Part shown: piece after piece, positions 25,893 through 35,216 of the stretch
Layout of the letters: every line of letters begins with the position of its first letter
Position numbering within the stretch: position 1 is the first letter of the stretch
Assembly (NCBI RefSeq): GCF_938039245.1
Contig: NZ_CALHVN010000065.1
Span: 1-64,000 of the forward strand
Direction: 5' to 3'
Origin: an uncultured Campylobacter sp.
Lineage (GTDB): Bacteria > Campylobacterota > Campylobacteria > Campylobacterales > Campylobacteraceae
Length of the DNA stretch: 64,000 nucleotides
Notes under the pieces: generated by a model
Told to the model about the DNA's origin: nothing
The model's input: the letters and a program-made list of their open reading frames with translations, nothing else
The model's database searches: none
Translations under genes and position numbers: made by a program

Positions 25893-28142
25893 TTGGCTAA
25901 GTCTAATCTCGATAAAAACGCCCTTTCTTACGCCGTTTTAAGCAAGATATATATGGTAAATTTTATCGTTATCGCCGCTTTGATTTGCGTGGCCGGCTTT
26001 GGCGTAAATTTGAAATTTGAAGACGTAAAAGGCGAAATTTACGCCCAGAATGCTTATTTTAGCAACTTTTTGTCCGAGCGTTTCGCGGCTGCCGATTCGG
26101 AGCTAAGGCTGATAGAAAAATACCTTGCCGCAAACGCCGCCGACGTTAAGACGGTATTTGAATTTTCTTTAAATAATAGCCCGGAATACGTCGCGTTTTT
26201 TATAGCCGATAAAAACGGCGAGATAAAATTTACGACCGATGAGAAACTAGGCGCGAAATATAAAGGTTTTTTCGCATCTAAGCCTTGGGCCGACGCGGAA
26301 GCTGGCGAGACGCTTCGCTCTAAATTCGCCCTTGATAAAAGCGACTCCGCATCGAGATTTACCGCGATAAAGATGAGTGGCGGAGAGATTTTAGCAGTAC
26401 TGATAAATTATTCTTTCATTTATGATGAATTAACCAACAACCGCGGCTTTGGCGGCGCGAAATCCTTCGTCGTCTCAGACGACGGCGAGATACTTTTTCA
26501 CGGTGATACTGAGCTGGTTTTGGAGCGTAAAAAGATATTTGACGTATATGGCGCGCCTGCTGATTACCTGGACGGAGGGATAAAATTTGCGCTAAATTCG
26601 CCGCAAAAAGACGTTTATCTCGCGGCAAAAGTGCCTAACGAAGGCGTTGCGGCCGTGTCTTATTATCCGTTAAGCAAGCTCGTGCGCGAAAATTTAATTT
26701 TTCTGCTAGTTTGCGGCGTGTTTTTGGGCGCGGGTTCGCTCTTTACGCTATTTTACGCTAAATTTATGAAACAAAACGTCGTAAAGCCCATCTACGTTAT
26801 CAAAAATTTAACGCGAAAAGCAAGGCGCGGCGAGGAGATAAACGGGTATTTAAAATTCGGCGAGATAGACGATTTTGAGCAAATAGCAAGCGACGTAAAG
26901 AGCCTTTTTGACGAGCGCGAGGCGAGCAAAACGGCTCTTGAGAGATACTCGAGTAAATTTGGATTTTTGTTTGAAAAAGGGCCTTTTATCTTGCTTTTAA
27001 TCGACGCAAAAAGCGGCGAGATACTGGAGGCTAGCGCGAAGGCTTGCGAATTTTACGGACTTAGCGCGGAGGAGATAAAGGGCAAAAATTTAACCCTGCT
27101 AAACGCGCCGGATTTAGCTCAAATCAAAATTTTGCAAGAGGACGGCGCGCAGATTTACGAAACGAGCCGTATCGCGGCGGACGGCCAAACTAGACAAATA
27201 CGCATCCGCAAACAAAACTACGAGCTTAGCTGTGGCGAAAAGATCGGCTTTTGCGTGATAGAAGATATCACGCAAAGCGATGCTTTAAAGAAAAACGCGG
27301 CGAAGGAAGATTTGATGAGCGAGCATTCGCCGGCATTTAGCGTCGCGTGGAAAGGCGGGCTAGTAGGCGCGGTATCGGGCGTCTCGCATAGCGTCAAACG
27401 CGTTTTGGGCTATAAACCCGCAGAGATGCTTGCTGCGGATTTTGACTTTAAAAACATTATTCATCCGGATGATTTGGATAAATTTTTAAACGAATTTAAT
27501 ATCAAATTTAGACTCTACGGCGCAAATTTGCGTAAAAAGGAGTTTGAGAGCTTGCAGCCTTGCAGGCTGATGAGGAAAAATTTAGAGAGCGTAAAATGCG
27601 ATATTTTCGTTAAATTTATCTCTCAAGACGGCAAAAATATCGACGAGGCGATCGGATATTTTATCGAATGCGATTTGTCGCGAAATCTAATCTCGCTACA
27701 AGGCGCGGCGTCTAGTTTATCAAGCGGACAAGGCTTGCGCGGCGAGGCGATTTTGCGCCTTTTGGCAAACTCTAGCGAGGGCGTTGCTACGGTCTTGCTA
27801 GACGGGACTTTTGCCGGCGTAAACGACGCTTTTTGCAAAGTATCCGGATACGAGAAGAGCGAGGCCGTCGGCAAGCCGTCGAATTTATTAAAATCCGGCG
27901 TACACGACGCTAAATTTTATGAAAATATGTGGCAAAGTCTGCTAAAAAACGGCTTTTATAGCGGCGAAGTTTATAACAAGCGCAAAAACGGCGAAATTTA
28001 TTTAGAGCAGCTTAGTATCGTTACGATTTTTGAGAGCGGCAAGCCCGCGTATTTCGTCGCGGCGTTTCACGAGCTGCCGTGGAGAGAGCCTGGAGCGACC
28101 GAAACGAATCAAAAGCAAAGGAGCAAGAGTGAGCGAATTTGA
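25893..28142 (+). CDS. Membrane sensor protein with Cache-like and PAS domains, no output domain
   Basis: 749 aa from a TTG start (AAGG nine bases upstream). Membrane helices are at about 18-40 and 268-292, enclosing a 225-residue periplasmic region that looks like a Cache sensor. A HAMP-like linker and two or three PAS domains follow: about 350-460 (SGEILEASAKACEFYGLSAE), 475-610, and 625-735 (GYEKSEAVGKPSNLLKSGVH). No histidine kinase, GGDEF, EAL or methyl-accepting domain is present: the chain stops just after the last PAS. It overlaps hisZ by 14 bases. It may signal through a partner or be the remnant of a longer sensor. Ligand unknown. Confidence 0.75.
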   Translation: MAKSNLDKNALSYAVLSKIYMVNFIVIAALICVAGFGVNLKFEDVKGEIYAQNAYFSNFLSERFAAADSELRLIEKYLAANAADVKTVFEFSLNNSPEYVAFFIADKNGEIKFTTDEKLGAKYKGFFASKPWADAEAGETLRSKFALDKSDSASRFTAIKMSGGEILAVLINYSFIYDELTNNRGFGGAKSFVVSDDGEILFHGDTELVLERKKIFDVYGAPADYLDGGIKFALNSPQKDVYLAAKVPNEGVAAVSYYPLSKLVRENLIFLLVCGVFLGAGSLFTLFYAKFMKQNVVKPIYVIKNLTRKARRGEEINGYLKFGEIDDFEQIASDVKSLFDEREASKTALERYSSKFGFLFEKGPFILLLIDAKSGEILEASAKACEFYGLSAEEIKGKNLTLLNAPDLAQIKILQEDGAQIYETSRIAADGQTRQIRIRKQNYELSCGEKIGFCVIEDITQSDALKKNAAKEDLMSEHSPAFSVAWKGGLVGAVSGVSHSVKRVLGYKPAEMLAADFDFKNIIHPDDLDKFLNEFNIKFRLYGANLRKKEFESLQPCRLMRKNLESVKCDIFVKFISQDGKNIDEAIGYFIECDLSRNLISLQGAASSLSSGQGLRGEAILRLLANSSEGVATVLLDGTFAGVNDAFCKVSGYEKSEAVGKPSNLLKSGVHDAKFYENMWQSLLKNGFYSGEVYNKRKNGEIYLEQLSIVTIFESGKPAYFVAAFHELPWREPGATETNQKQRSKSERI

Positions 28143-28998
28143 CGCAAACGTTTACGAGCACGAGATACCAAGCGGCACGAGGCTGTATTTCGGGCAAAGC
28201 GCGAAACTAAAAAGAAAGATCGAGCGCGCGGCGAGCGAAATTTTGGAAAAAAACGGATTTCACGAGATCGTGACGCCTTTTTTCTCGTATCATCAGCATC
28301 TAAGCGTGCAGCCAACGGCTCTGGTGCGCTTTAGCGATCACGAAAATCACCAAATCAGCCTGCGCGCCGATAGCACCGTGGACGTCGTGCGAATCGTACT
28401 TAGACGTCTAAAAGACACCGAGCCTAAACGCTGGTTTTACATCCAGCCCGTTTTTAAGTACCCCAGCGCCGAAATTTATCAAATCGGCGCCGAGCTAATC
28501 GGCGAGAGCGATCTGGCTACTAGCGTCAAGATCGCAAAGGAGCTTTTTGAGTCGTTTGATCTAGCACCCGTGCTGCAAATCAGCCACATCGCGATCCCGC
28601 AGATCGTGTGCAGGCTGCTAAATTTGCCTATTTCGATATTTGAGCACGGCGAGATCGAAAAAATCCTAAATCAAAACGAGGAGTGGCTAAAAAGGCTAGC
28701 CTTCGTAAATACGGTGGGTGACATTGACGAGATTTTGCCGATAGTACCGAACGAGATAAAAACCGCGCTGCTTGAGATAAAAGAGCTAGCCCAAGCGGTA
28801 AAATATGAAAATTTAAGAATTGTTCCGTTATATTATTCAAAGATGAGGTATTACGATAAGCTGTTTTTTAGATTTTTAGGCGGCAACGCCGTGCTAAGCG
28901 GCGGTGGCAACTACGAGATAGAGGGCATCAAAAGCAGTGGATTTGGCGTATATACCGACGCGTTAATCGAAAATTTAGATCAAAAGGAGAGAGTATGA
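28129..28998 (+). CDS. hisZ: ATP phosphoribosyltransferase regulatory subunit
   Basis: 289 aa from GTG 28129, with AAAGGAG upstream inside the PAS gene. HisRS-like catalytic-core fold without the anticodon domain: EIPSGTRLYFGQ, motif 2-like YIQPVFKYPSAEIYQIGAEL and the final GGGNYE(I)EG loop. HisZ pairs with the short form of HisG and gives histidine feedback control on the first step of histidine synthesis. It overlaps purA by four bases. Confidence 0.9.
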   Translation: MSEFDANVYEHEIPSGTRLYFGQSAKLKRKIERAASEILEKNGFHEIVTPFFSYHQHLSVQPTALVRFSDHENHQISLRADSTVDVVRIVLRRLKDTEPKRWFYIQPVFKYPSAEIYQIGAELIGESDLATSVKIAKELFESFDLAPVLQISHIAIPQIVCRLLNLPISIFEHGEIEKILNQNEEWLKRLAFVNTVGDIDEILPIVPNEIKTALLEIKELAQAVKYENLRIVPLYYSKMRYYDKLFFRFLGGNAVLSGGGNYEIEGIKSSGFGVYTDALIENLDQKERV

Positions 28999-30245
28999 GC
29001 AAGGCTGACGTGATAGTGGGCGTGCAGTGGGGAGACGAAGGCAAGGGCAAGATCGTAGATCTGCTAAGCGGCGGCTACGATATGGTGTGCAGGTGTCAAG
29101 GCGGGCACAACGCGGGCCACACGATCGTCGTAGAGGGCAAGAAAATCGCGCTGCATCAGGTTCCCTCAGGCATACTTCATAAAAATATAATCAACATCAT
29201 CGGCAACGGCGTCGTGCTCTGCCCGGCCGAGATAATCGAAGAGCTAAAGCAGTTTGGAGACGTCTCGGGGCGGCTATTTATCAGCGACAAGGCGCATTTA
29301 AATTTGCCCTATCACGCGCAAATAGACCAAGCCAAAGAAAAGGCCAAAGGCGCACACGCTATCGGCACGACGGGCAAGGGCATAGGGCCTGCGTATAGCG
29401 ACAAAATCAGCCGTAGCGGGCACCGCGTAGGGGAGCTAAAAAATCCCGAAAAGCTTTGCGACGCGATTTTGGCCGATTTTGCGGCAAATAAAGCGTTCTT
29501 AGACGTTTTAGGCGTAAAAGCGCCCGCGCGCGAGGAGCTTTTGGGCGAGCTAAAGAGCTACGAGGCTGCGCTGGGTAAATTTATCGTAGATACCACGCAC
29601 ATGGTGTGGGAAGCTATAGACGCGGATAAGAAAATCTTACTCGAAGGAGCGCAAGGCACGCTGCTAGACATCGATCACGGCACGTATCCTTTCGTAACTA
29701 GCTCAAACACCGTAACAGCAGGTAGCTGCAGCGGTATCGGACTAAGCCCTAAAAACGTCGGCGAGGTAATCGGCATCATCAAAGCCTATACGACTAGAGT
29801 CGGCAACGGCGCCTTCCCGACCGAGGACATGGGCGAAGACGGCGAAAAGATACGCGATATCGGCCGCGAATACGGCGCTACGACTGGCAGACCGCGCCGC
29901 ACTGGTTGGTTTGACGCGGTCGGCGTGAGATATGCCGCTAGGCTTGACGGCGTGGATAAATTTGCGTTGATGAAACTTGACGTTTTAGACGGCTTTAAAA
30001 AGGTAAAAATCTGCAAAGCCTACGAGAAAAACGGCAAGATAATCGAGTATTTCCCAAGCGACCTAGAGGGCGTAAAACCGGTCTACGAGGAGCTTGAGGG
30101 CTGGGATAAAGTAGCTGGAGCGCGTAAATTTGACGATCTACCCGCAAATGCAAAGGCCTTTATCAAACGCATCGAGGAGATCACGGGCGTAAAGGTCGGC
30201 ATCGTATCTACTAGCCCGGAGCGCGAAGACACGATAGTTCGATAA
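28995..30245 (+). CDS. purA: Adenylosuccinate synthetase
   Basis: 416 aa, full length. The signature GVQWGDEGKGKIVDLLS is at residues 8-24 and the second signature QGGHNAGHTIVVEGKK follows. Later motifs GTTGKGIGPAYSDK, LLEGAQGTLLDIDHGTYPFV and TTGRPRRTGWFD are intact. It converts IMP, aspartate and GTP to adenylosuccinate, the first committed step to AMP. AAGGAGAG ribosome site upstream. Confidence 0.98.
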   Translation: MSKADVIVGVQWGDEGKGKIVDLLSGGYDMVCRCQGGHNAGHTIVVEGKKIALHQVPSGILHKNIINIIGNGVVLCPAEIIEELKQFGDVSGRLFISDKAHLNLPYHAQIDQAKEKAKGAHAIGTTGKGIGPAYSDKISRSGHRVGELKNPEKLCDAILADFAANKAFLDVLGVKAPAREELLGELKSYEAALGKFIVDTTHMVWEAIDADKKILLEGAQGTLLDIDHGTYPFVTSSNTVTAGSCSGIGLSPKNVGEVIGIIKAYTTRVGNGAFPTEDMGEDGEKIRDIGREYGATTGRPRRTGWFDAVGVRYAARLDGVDKFALMKLDVLDGFKKVKICKAYEKNGKIIEYFPSDLEGVKPVYEELEGWDKVAGARKFDDLPANAKAFIKRIEEITGVKVGIVSTSPEREDTIVR

Positions 30246-30246
30246 A

Positions 30247-30675
30247 ATGAAAAGCAAATTTACGCAAATCGTAAATATAAAAAAGCGAAATTTAGACAAA
30301 ATCGAGCTAAATTTAGCAAGAACCAGAAACGAAGCGGCGATGATAGAGGGCTTCATAGCGCAGGCTGCCGAGCAAATTTCAAAATTTGAAATGCCATCAA
30401 GCGGCTCTGCGGCCGATCTGCGCGGTTCGCTGGAGCTTCTGGGCGCTATGCGGCAAGAGAAAAATCTGCTAACCGAGCGGCTAGAGCTAATGAAAAAAAA
30501 CATCGCGCACCTCGAGCGGCAGTACAAGGCGGCAAATTTGGAGTACGAAAAGATGAAATACCTGCAAACGCAGGACTTTAGCGCGCAAATAGAAAAGATA
30601 AAAAAGGCCGAAGCGGCGGCTCTGGACGAGTTTGCGACGATGAATTTTACTAGGCAAAAAGAGGCGAAGGCTTGA
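30247..30675 (+). CDS. FliJ-like flagellar export coiled-coil protein
   Basis: 142 aa, almost entirely helical and heavily charged, with heptad-like spacing throughout (KKRNLDKIELNLARTRNEAA, LLTERLELMKKNIAHLERQY). Size and composition fit FliJ, the coiled-coil stalk of the flagellar type III export ATPase. Neighbour motE-like supports a flagellar setting. It starts one base after purA. Sequence alone cannot separate FliJ from other small coiled coils. Confidence 0.6.
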   Translation: MKSKFTQIVNIKKRNLDKIELNLARTRNEAAMIEGFIAQAAEQISKFEMPSSGSAADLRGSLELLGAMRQEKNLLTERLELMKKNIAHLERQYKAANLEYEKMKYLQTQDFSAQIEKIKKAEAAALDEFATMNFTRQKEAKA

Positions 30676-31301
30676 AAAAATTTTCGATTTTACTAACTTT
30701 AAATTTATGCGTTTGGGGCGCAAACGGCGCAAATGTTCAAAACCCGGCACAAAGCGGCTTTAAGATCCCGGTGGACTGCGTTTCGATCTTTGAAACCAGA
30801 AAAGACGAACTAAAAAGAGAGCTAGCTAAAATAGACGAAGCAAGGCAGGCTTTGGAGGCTTTTCGTGCGAGTTCGGCGGCGCTTTTTGAGGAGAGAAATG
30901 CCAAACTAGCCGCCAAAGAGGCCGAGATAAACGCGACTCTAACCCGTGCGCAAGAGGAAAAAAAGCAGACCGAGCAGCTGCTAAAGAAAAACGACGAAAT
31001 CCTAAAAGAGCTAAAAGCGATGACTAGCGACAAGGTCGGCGAGACCTACGGCAAGATGAAAGACCAAGCCGCCGCCGACGTACTAAGCGCGATGGATAGG
31101 GCGGACGCGGCTAGCATCATGTACTCGCTAAGCCCTAAAAAAATCTCTGCGATAATGGCTAAAATGGAGCCTGTCGCGGCGTCTGAAATCACGCTTTTAA
31201 TCAAGCAAGGCCCGCCGTTTATAAAGGCTGAAAAAAACGTAACGCAAGAAGTCTCTCCGACCTCGCCCGACGGCCCTGCTGGAAATCTGCTAAATTTGTA
31301 A
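30672..31301 (+). CDS. MotE / MgtE-N-domain-like periplasmic protein
   Basis: 209 aa. Starts at TTG 30672, overlapping the previous stop as TTGA. Signal peptide 1-20, then a coiled coil (about 38-115), then a domain with the MgtE N-terminal-like repeats (AAADVLSAMDRADAASIMYS and LSPKKISAIMAKMEPVAASE). This architecture is that of MotE-family proteins, reported as stator-associated periplasmic chaperones of flagellar motors. It is not a magnesium transporter because the channel part is missing. Confidence 0.75.
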   Translation: MKKFSILLTLNLCVWGANGANVQNPAQSGFKIPVDCVSIFETRKDELKRELAKIDEARQALEAFRASSAALFEERNAKLAAKEAEINATLTRAQEEKKQTEQLLKKNDEILKELKAMTSDKVGETYGKMKDQAAADVLSAMDRADAASIMYSLSPKKISAIMAKMEPVAASEITLLIKQGPPFIKAEKNVTQEVSPTSPDGPAGNLLNL

Positions 31302-31328
31302 ATTTAGAGCCACGGCCGCTCTAAATTT
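31300..31328 (+). terminator. Hairpin after the motE-like gene
   Basis: AAATTTAGAGC (31300-31310), loop CACGGCC, GCTCTAAATTT (31318-31328): a perfect 11-bp stem that begins at the stop codon. No long T-run follows, so termination may be weak. Confidence 0.6.
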
Positions 31329-31561
31329 ATCTCGGTTTGCGTCTAAATTTGACCTCAAATTCGCCGCGGTCAAATTTAACGCTAAAGCCTAAATTTAACT
31401 AATATCCAGTCTTAAAAACGCCAAAAATACTTTTATCCGCACGTCAAATTTAGATTTGAATTTTACTAAAAACAAACGCCCGCCAAAACAAAAACGCCGT
31501 GAGATTTTAGGTATTTCTTACCAAATTTTGGTTAAAATCAAGCCCAAAAAGAGAGGTAAAA

Positions 31562-32113
31562 ATGCGTATAAAACTCCCACACACACCCTACATCGCGCAC
31601 AAAATCGCTATTGATTTATTAAAGTCCGGATTCGTAAATTTAACGCGCGGAGTGGAGCCGGTAGCGGCATGCGCGAAAGAAGTTTTAGATGAAGATTTGC
31701 AAAAAGAAAAAGCGCTTGAAGAGCGCGTAAACGAGGTACTAGCCCAAAACGAAGACGATATGGAGAGCATGCAAGTCGATAGAAAAAATATGTTTTGGCT
31801 CGTGAAAAAGAAGCTCGCCAAAGAGTACGGCGTCATCCTTTCTTACGAAGACCGCTTTAGCAACGTCGCTCATCTCGTGCTACAAAACGCTTGGAAAAAG
31901 GGACTCATCGACTACTCGGTCTCCGAAAACCGTATCAAAAACATCATCTACGGCTCGATCGAAGAGTATCTAAAAACGTATGAAATTTTACAAGACGTAG
32001 TTATCGACAAGATCGACGGCTACAAGCGCAAACTGATCCCCGGCACCGAGGAGTACGATATCGTATTTGAGCGGCTCTACGAGGACGAGCTAAGAAAACG
32101 AGGCATGCTGTGA
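31562..32113 (+). CDS. DUF507 family protein
   Basis: 183 aa, soluble and highly charged. Epsilonproteobacterial DUF507 proteins have this size and the same place just before carA. Recognisable stretches are LPHTPYIAHKIAIDLLKSGF at the N-terminus and the Glu-rich helix after residue 45. Function unknown. It overlaps carA by four bases (GTGA), so the two are likely co-translated. Confidence 0.8.
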   Translation: MRIKLPHTPYIAHKIAIDLLKSGFVNLTRGVEPVAACAKEVLDEDLQKEKALEERVNEVLAQNEDDMESMQVDRKNMFWLVKKKLAKEYGVILSYEDRFSNVAHLVLQNAWKKGLIDYSVSENRIKNIIYGSIEEYLKTYEILQDVVIDKIDGYKRKLIPGTEEYDIVFERLYEDELRKRGML

Positions 32114-33228
32114 GAGCTTATATCTACCTTGAAAACGGCGTTTTTTTGCAGGCGAAGGTCTTTGGCGCGGGCGGTACGGCTAGTGGCGAAATGGTCTTTA
32201 ACACGAGTCTAACCGGCTATCAGGAGATCATGAGCGATCCTAGCTACGCGGGTCAGTTTATCGTCTTTACGATGCCCGAAATCGGCATAGTAGGCGTAAA
32301 CGAAGACGATATGGAGAGCGCCAAAATCCACGCTAGCGGCGTTTTGATGAGGGATTTTAACTCTACGCCGTCAAATTTCCGCTCGCAAAAAAGCTTGGAA
32401 GAATTTTTCAAAGAGCAAGGCAAATTCGGCGTTTACGATATCGACACGAGATTTTTAACCAAGATGCTACGCGATAACGGTGCGCTTCACGCTGTGATCT
32501 CAACTGAAATTTCAGACGAAAAAGAGCTAAAAAAACTACTCGAAAACTCGCCTAGAATCTCAGAAATAAACTACGTCGCAAAGGTAAGCACCGAGCAAAT
32601 TTACGCTCACGAAAAGGGCGCCTGGGATCACGCGAGCAAAGCCTACTCCGCGCTAAAACCAAACGGCAAAAAGATCGCCGTCATCGACTACGGCGTGAAG
32701 CGAAACATCCTAAACGAGCTTTGCGAAACCGGCCTTGAGACGCAAATTTATCCGCACGACGTACAAGCAGACGAGCTCATCGCTAAATTTAACAAAGGCG
32801 AGATAAACGGCGTGTTTCTCTCAAACGGTCCCGGCGAACCAAAAGCCCTAAAAAACGAGATCGCGCAGATAAAAAAGCTGATCGAGGCTAGGGTGCCGAT
32901 TTTCGGTATTTGCCTCGGACATCAGCTGCTTAGCAATGCATTCGGCTTTGAGACATACAAGCTAAAATTCGGTCAGCACGGCGCAAATCACCCGGTTTTA
33001 AATTTACAAACCAAAGCAGTCGAGATAACGGCGCAAAACCACAACTACAACGTTCCCGAGCAGATCTCACAGGTCGCCGAGATCACGCACAGAAATCTTT
33101 TTGACGGCACGATCGAGGGCGTAAAATACAAGGATTATCCGGTATTTTCGGTGCAGCATCACCCTGAGGCTAGCGGCGGGCCGAGCGAGAGCAAATATAT
33201 CTTTAAACAATTTTTAGAAATTTTATAG
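32110..33228 (+). CDS. carA: Carbamoyl-phosphate synthase small (glutaminase) subunit
   Basis: 372 aa, GTG start. N-terminal CarA domain (FNTSLTGYQEIMSDPSYAGQ) and C-terminal class I glutamine amidotransferase with the nucleophile cysteine in FGICLGHQL and the His/Glu pair in VQHHPEASGG. It supplies ammonia to CarB for carbamoyl phosphate, used for arginine and pyrimidines. carB is not in the window. Confidence 0.98.
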   Translation: MRAYIYLENGVFLQAKVFGAGGTASGEMVFNTSLTGYQEIMSDPSYAGQFIVFTMPEIGIVGVNEDDMESAKIHASGVLMRDFNSTPSNFRSQKSLEEFFKEQGKFGVYDIDTRFLTKMLRDNGALHAVISTEISDEKELKKLLENSPRISEINYVAKVSTEQIYAHEKGAWDHASKAYSALKPNGKKIAVIDYGVKRNILNELCETGLETQIYPHDVQADELIAKFNKGEINGVFLSNGPGEPKALKNEIAQIKKLIEARVPIFGICLGHQLLSNAFGFETYKLKFGQHGANHPVLNLQTKAVEITAQNHNYNVPEQISQVAEITHRNLFDGTIEGVKYKDYPVFSVQHHPEASGGPSESKYIFKQFLEIL

Positions 33229-33334
33229 TTGCTAGTCGCGGTCAAATTTGAGCAAAATTTAGGGTTAAATTTGCGAGCCGAATTTAGCCCCAGCGCGGCT
33301 AAAATTCGCAAATGAAATTTTACGGTCAAATTTG

Positions 33335-34006
33335 ATGAGCGGTGCGGAGTTTGTTTCGATTTTGAGCGTCGCGGCGCTTAGCTCGGTGGGCCACTGCGCG
33401 GGTATGTGCGGCGGTTTTGCTATCTTGCTCGCGCGGTTTTTGAGCGGTAAAGGTAAAATTTTTAGCGCGGCGATGATAGCGGGATATAATCTAGCTAGAA
33501 TTTGCGCTTATATGCTACTTGGCTTTATTTTCGGGTCGTTTGGCGGCGTATTTACGCTATCTCTTGCGGCGCGAGGCTACTTGTTTTTTGCCGTCGGCGT
33601 TTTTATGGCGGTTTTGGGCGTGGCGCTCATTAGGCGCGGAGCGCTACTTAATTTTATCGAGAAAAACGCATTTTTATCCAAAATTTTAAACGAAAAAATG
33701 AAAGCCGCGATCGCGAAAAATAGCGTGCTTGGGTTTTTAGCGCTCGGGTTTTTAAACGGACTGCTGCCGTGCGGGGTGGTTTATTATTTTTTAGCTTTGG
33801 CCGTAGCTAGCGGCAGCGGGGCAAATGGCGCAGCCATCGCAGCGACTTTCGGCGCGGTTAGCTTTTTTGCGATGAGCTTTTACGCGCTGGTCTTAAAGGC
33901 TTTGAGCGAAAAATTTAAAAAATACGCGCTAAATTTAAGCGGCGCGGCGATAATAATTTACGGAATTTACCTGGCTTTTATAGGATTTACGGCGAGCAAT
34001 GGATAA
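33335..34006 (+). CDS. TauE/SafE-family (cytochrome-biogenesis type) membrane protein
   Basis: 223 aa, six helices. Start taken at ATG 33335; a TTG one codon upstream is less likely. The GHCAGMCGGFAILLA motif near the start and a second Pro-Cys pair (NGLLPCGVVYYFLALA) match the sulfite-exporter TauE/SafE and CcdA-like group found next to cbb3 oxidase genes in epsilonproteobacteria. A role in copper or thiol handling for oxidase assembly is inferred from the site 2 kb before ccoN. Overlaps the kinase gene by eight bases. Confidence 0.8.
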   Translation: MSGAEFVSILSVAALSSVGHCAGMCGGFAILLARFLSGKGKIFSAAMIAGYNLARICAYMLLGFIFGSFGGVFTLSLAARGYLFFAVGVFMAVLGVALIRRGALLNFIEKNAFLSKILNEKMKAAIAKNSVLGFLALGFLNGLLPCGVVYYFLALAVASGSGANGAAIAATFGAVSFFAMSFYALVLKALSEKFKKYALNLSGAAIIIYGIYLAFIGFTASNG

Positions 34007-35216
34007 CATCAAAGAGCGATTTAGACAGTATCAAGAGGCTATCGAGGCTAGTAACATCGTTTCAAAGACCGACACCAACGGCACTATCACCTTCGTAAAC
34101 GACGAGTTTTGTAAGATGTCGGGCTTTACGCGCGAGGAGCTAATCGGCGCAAATCACAACATCGTGCGCCATCCCGAGGTGCCAAAGGATGTTTACGCGC
34201 GGCTTTGGGAGACGATTTTGGCCAAAAAAGTGCACAAAGGCACGATAAGAAACCGCACCAAAGACGGCCGTGACGTCTATCTAAACACGACCATTATACC
34301 GATTTTAAATTTAAGCGGGCAGATCGAGGAGTTTCTTGCGATCAGATACGACGTGACGGACGTGATAAATTTAAACAACGAGCTTGAAAAGACGAAAAAA
34401 GAGCTGCTAAATTTAAACGAAAATCTCGAAAACAGAGTCGCCGAGCAGACGGTCAAGCTCGTAAATTTAAACCAAAATCTAGAAAATTTGGTAAAAGCCG
34501 AGATTAAGAAAAACGAGGAAAAGACCAAAATGCTCTTTTTACAGTTGCGTCTAGCCTCGATGGGCGAGATGATCGCAAACATCGCTCACCAGTGGCGACA
34601 GCCTTTAAACGAGCTTAGCATCACGCTTTTTAAGCTAAAAGAGGGCGTTAAAGCAAACGAGAAATTCGAGGCCGGCTACGAACACGCAAAGCGCGTGATA
34701 AAGGGTATGTCGCAGACGATCGAGGATTTTAGAAACTTTTTTAGCGTCGAGCGCGAGAAGGAGGTTTTTTTGCCATCGGCTGCGGTAGAAAACGCGCTAA
34801 AGATGGTGCAAGGAACCTACGAAAAAGAGGGTATAGACGTAAATTTGGAGCTAAAAAGCGAGGGTCAAATTTACGGATTTGAGTCGCAGCTTTGTCAGGC
34901 CGTGATTATCCTGCTTTCTAACGCCAAAGATGCACTGGCAAATAAAAAAAACGATAAAAAAGTAACGCTAAGCTTAGAAACAAAGGATAAATTCGTTATC
35001 ATAAGAGTAACGGATAATGCAGGCGGCATAAAAGAGGAGATAATGGACAAGATTTTTGAGCCTTATTTTACCACCAAGCACCCAAGCTTAGGCACCGGTA
35101 TCGGCCTATATATGCTAAAAAGCATAGTCAAAAATCACGGCGGAAGCGCCGGCGCTAAAAACGTAAAATTTGGAGCGGAATTTGAGATAAAACTGCCGCT
35201 AAAGGATGAAAAATGA
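33999..35216 (+). CDS. Cytoplasmic PAS histidine kinase
   Basis: 405 aa, no membrane helices. An Aer-type PAS domain (about 15-125, VSKTDTNGTITFVNDEFCKM then HNIVRHPEVPKDVYARLWE) is followed by a coiled coil (125-178), an H-box IAHQWRQPLNELSI, an N-box VIILLSNAKDAL and G-boxes DNAGGIKEE and GTGIGLYM. The PAS resembles those that bind FAD or haem, so redox or oxygen sensing is possible. Paired with the next gene and placed directly before ccoNOQP. Confidence 0.92.
   Translation: MDNIKERFRQYQEAIEASNIVSKTDTNGTITFVNDEFCKMSGFTREELIGANHNIVRHPEVPKDVYARLWETILAKKVHKGTIRNRTKDGRDVYLNTTIIPILNLSGQIEEFLAIRYDVTDVINLNNELEKTKKELLNLNENLENRVAEQTVKLVNLNQNLENLVKAEIKKNEEKTKMLFLQLRLASMGEMIANIAHQWRQPLNELSITLFKLKEGVKANEKFEAGYEHAKRVIKGMSQTIEDFRNFFSVEREKEVFLPSAAVENALKMVQGTYEKEGIDVNLELKSEGQIYGFESQLCQAVIILLSNAKDALANKKNDKKVTLSLETKDKFVIIRVTDNAGGIKEEIMDKIFEPYFTTKHPSLGTGIGLYMLKSIVKNHGGSAGAKNVKFGAEFEIKLPLKDEK

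Noticed and set aside
30672..31301. Magnesium transporter MgtE
   Set aside because: Only the N-terminal-like repeats are present after a signal peptide and coiled coil; there is no CBS or membrane channel domain.
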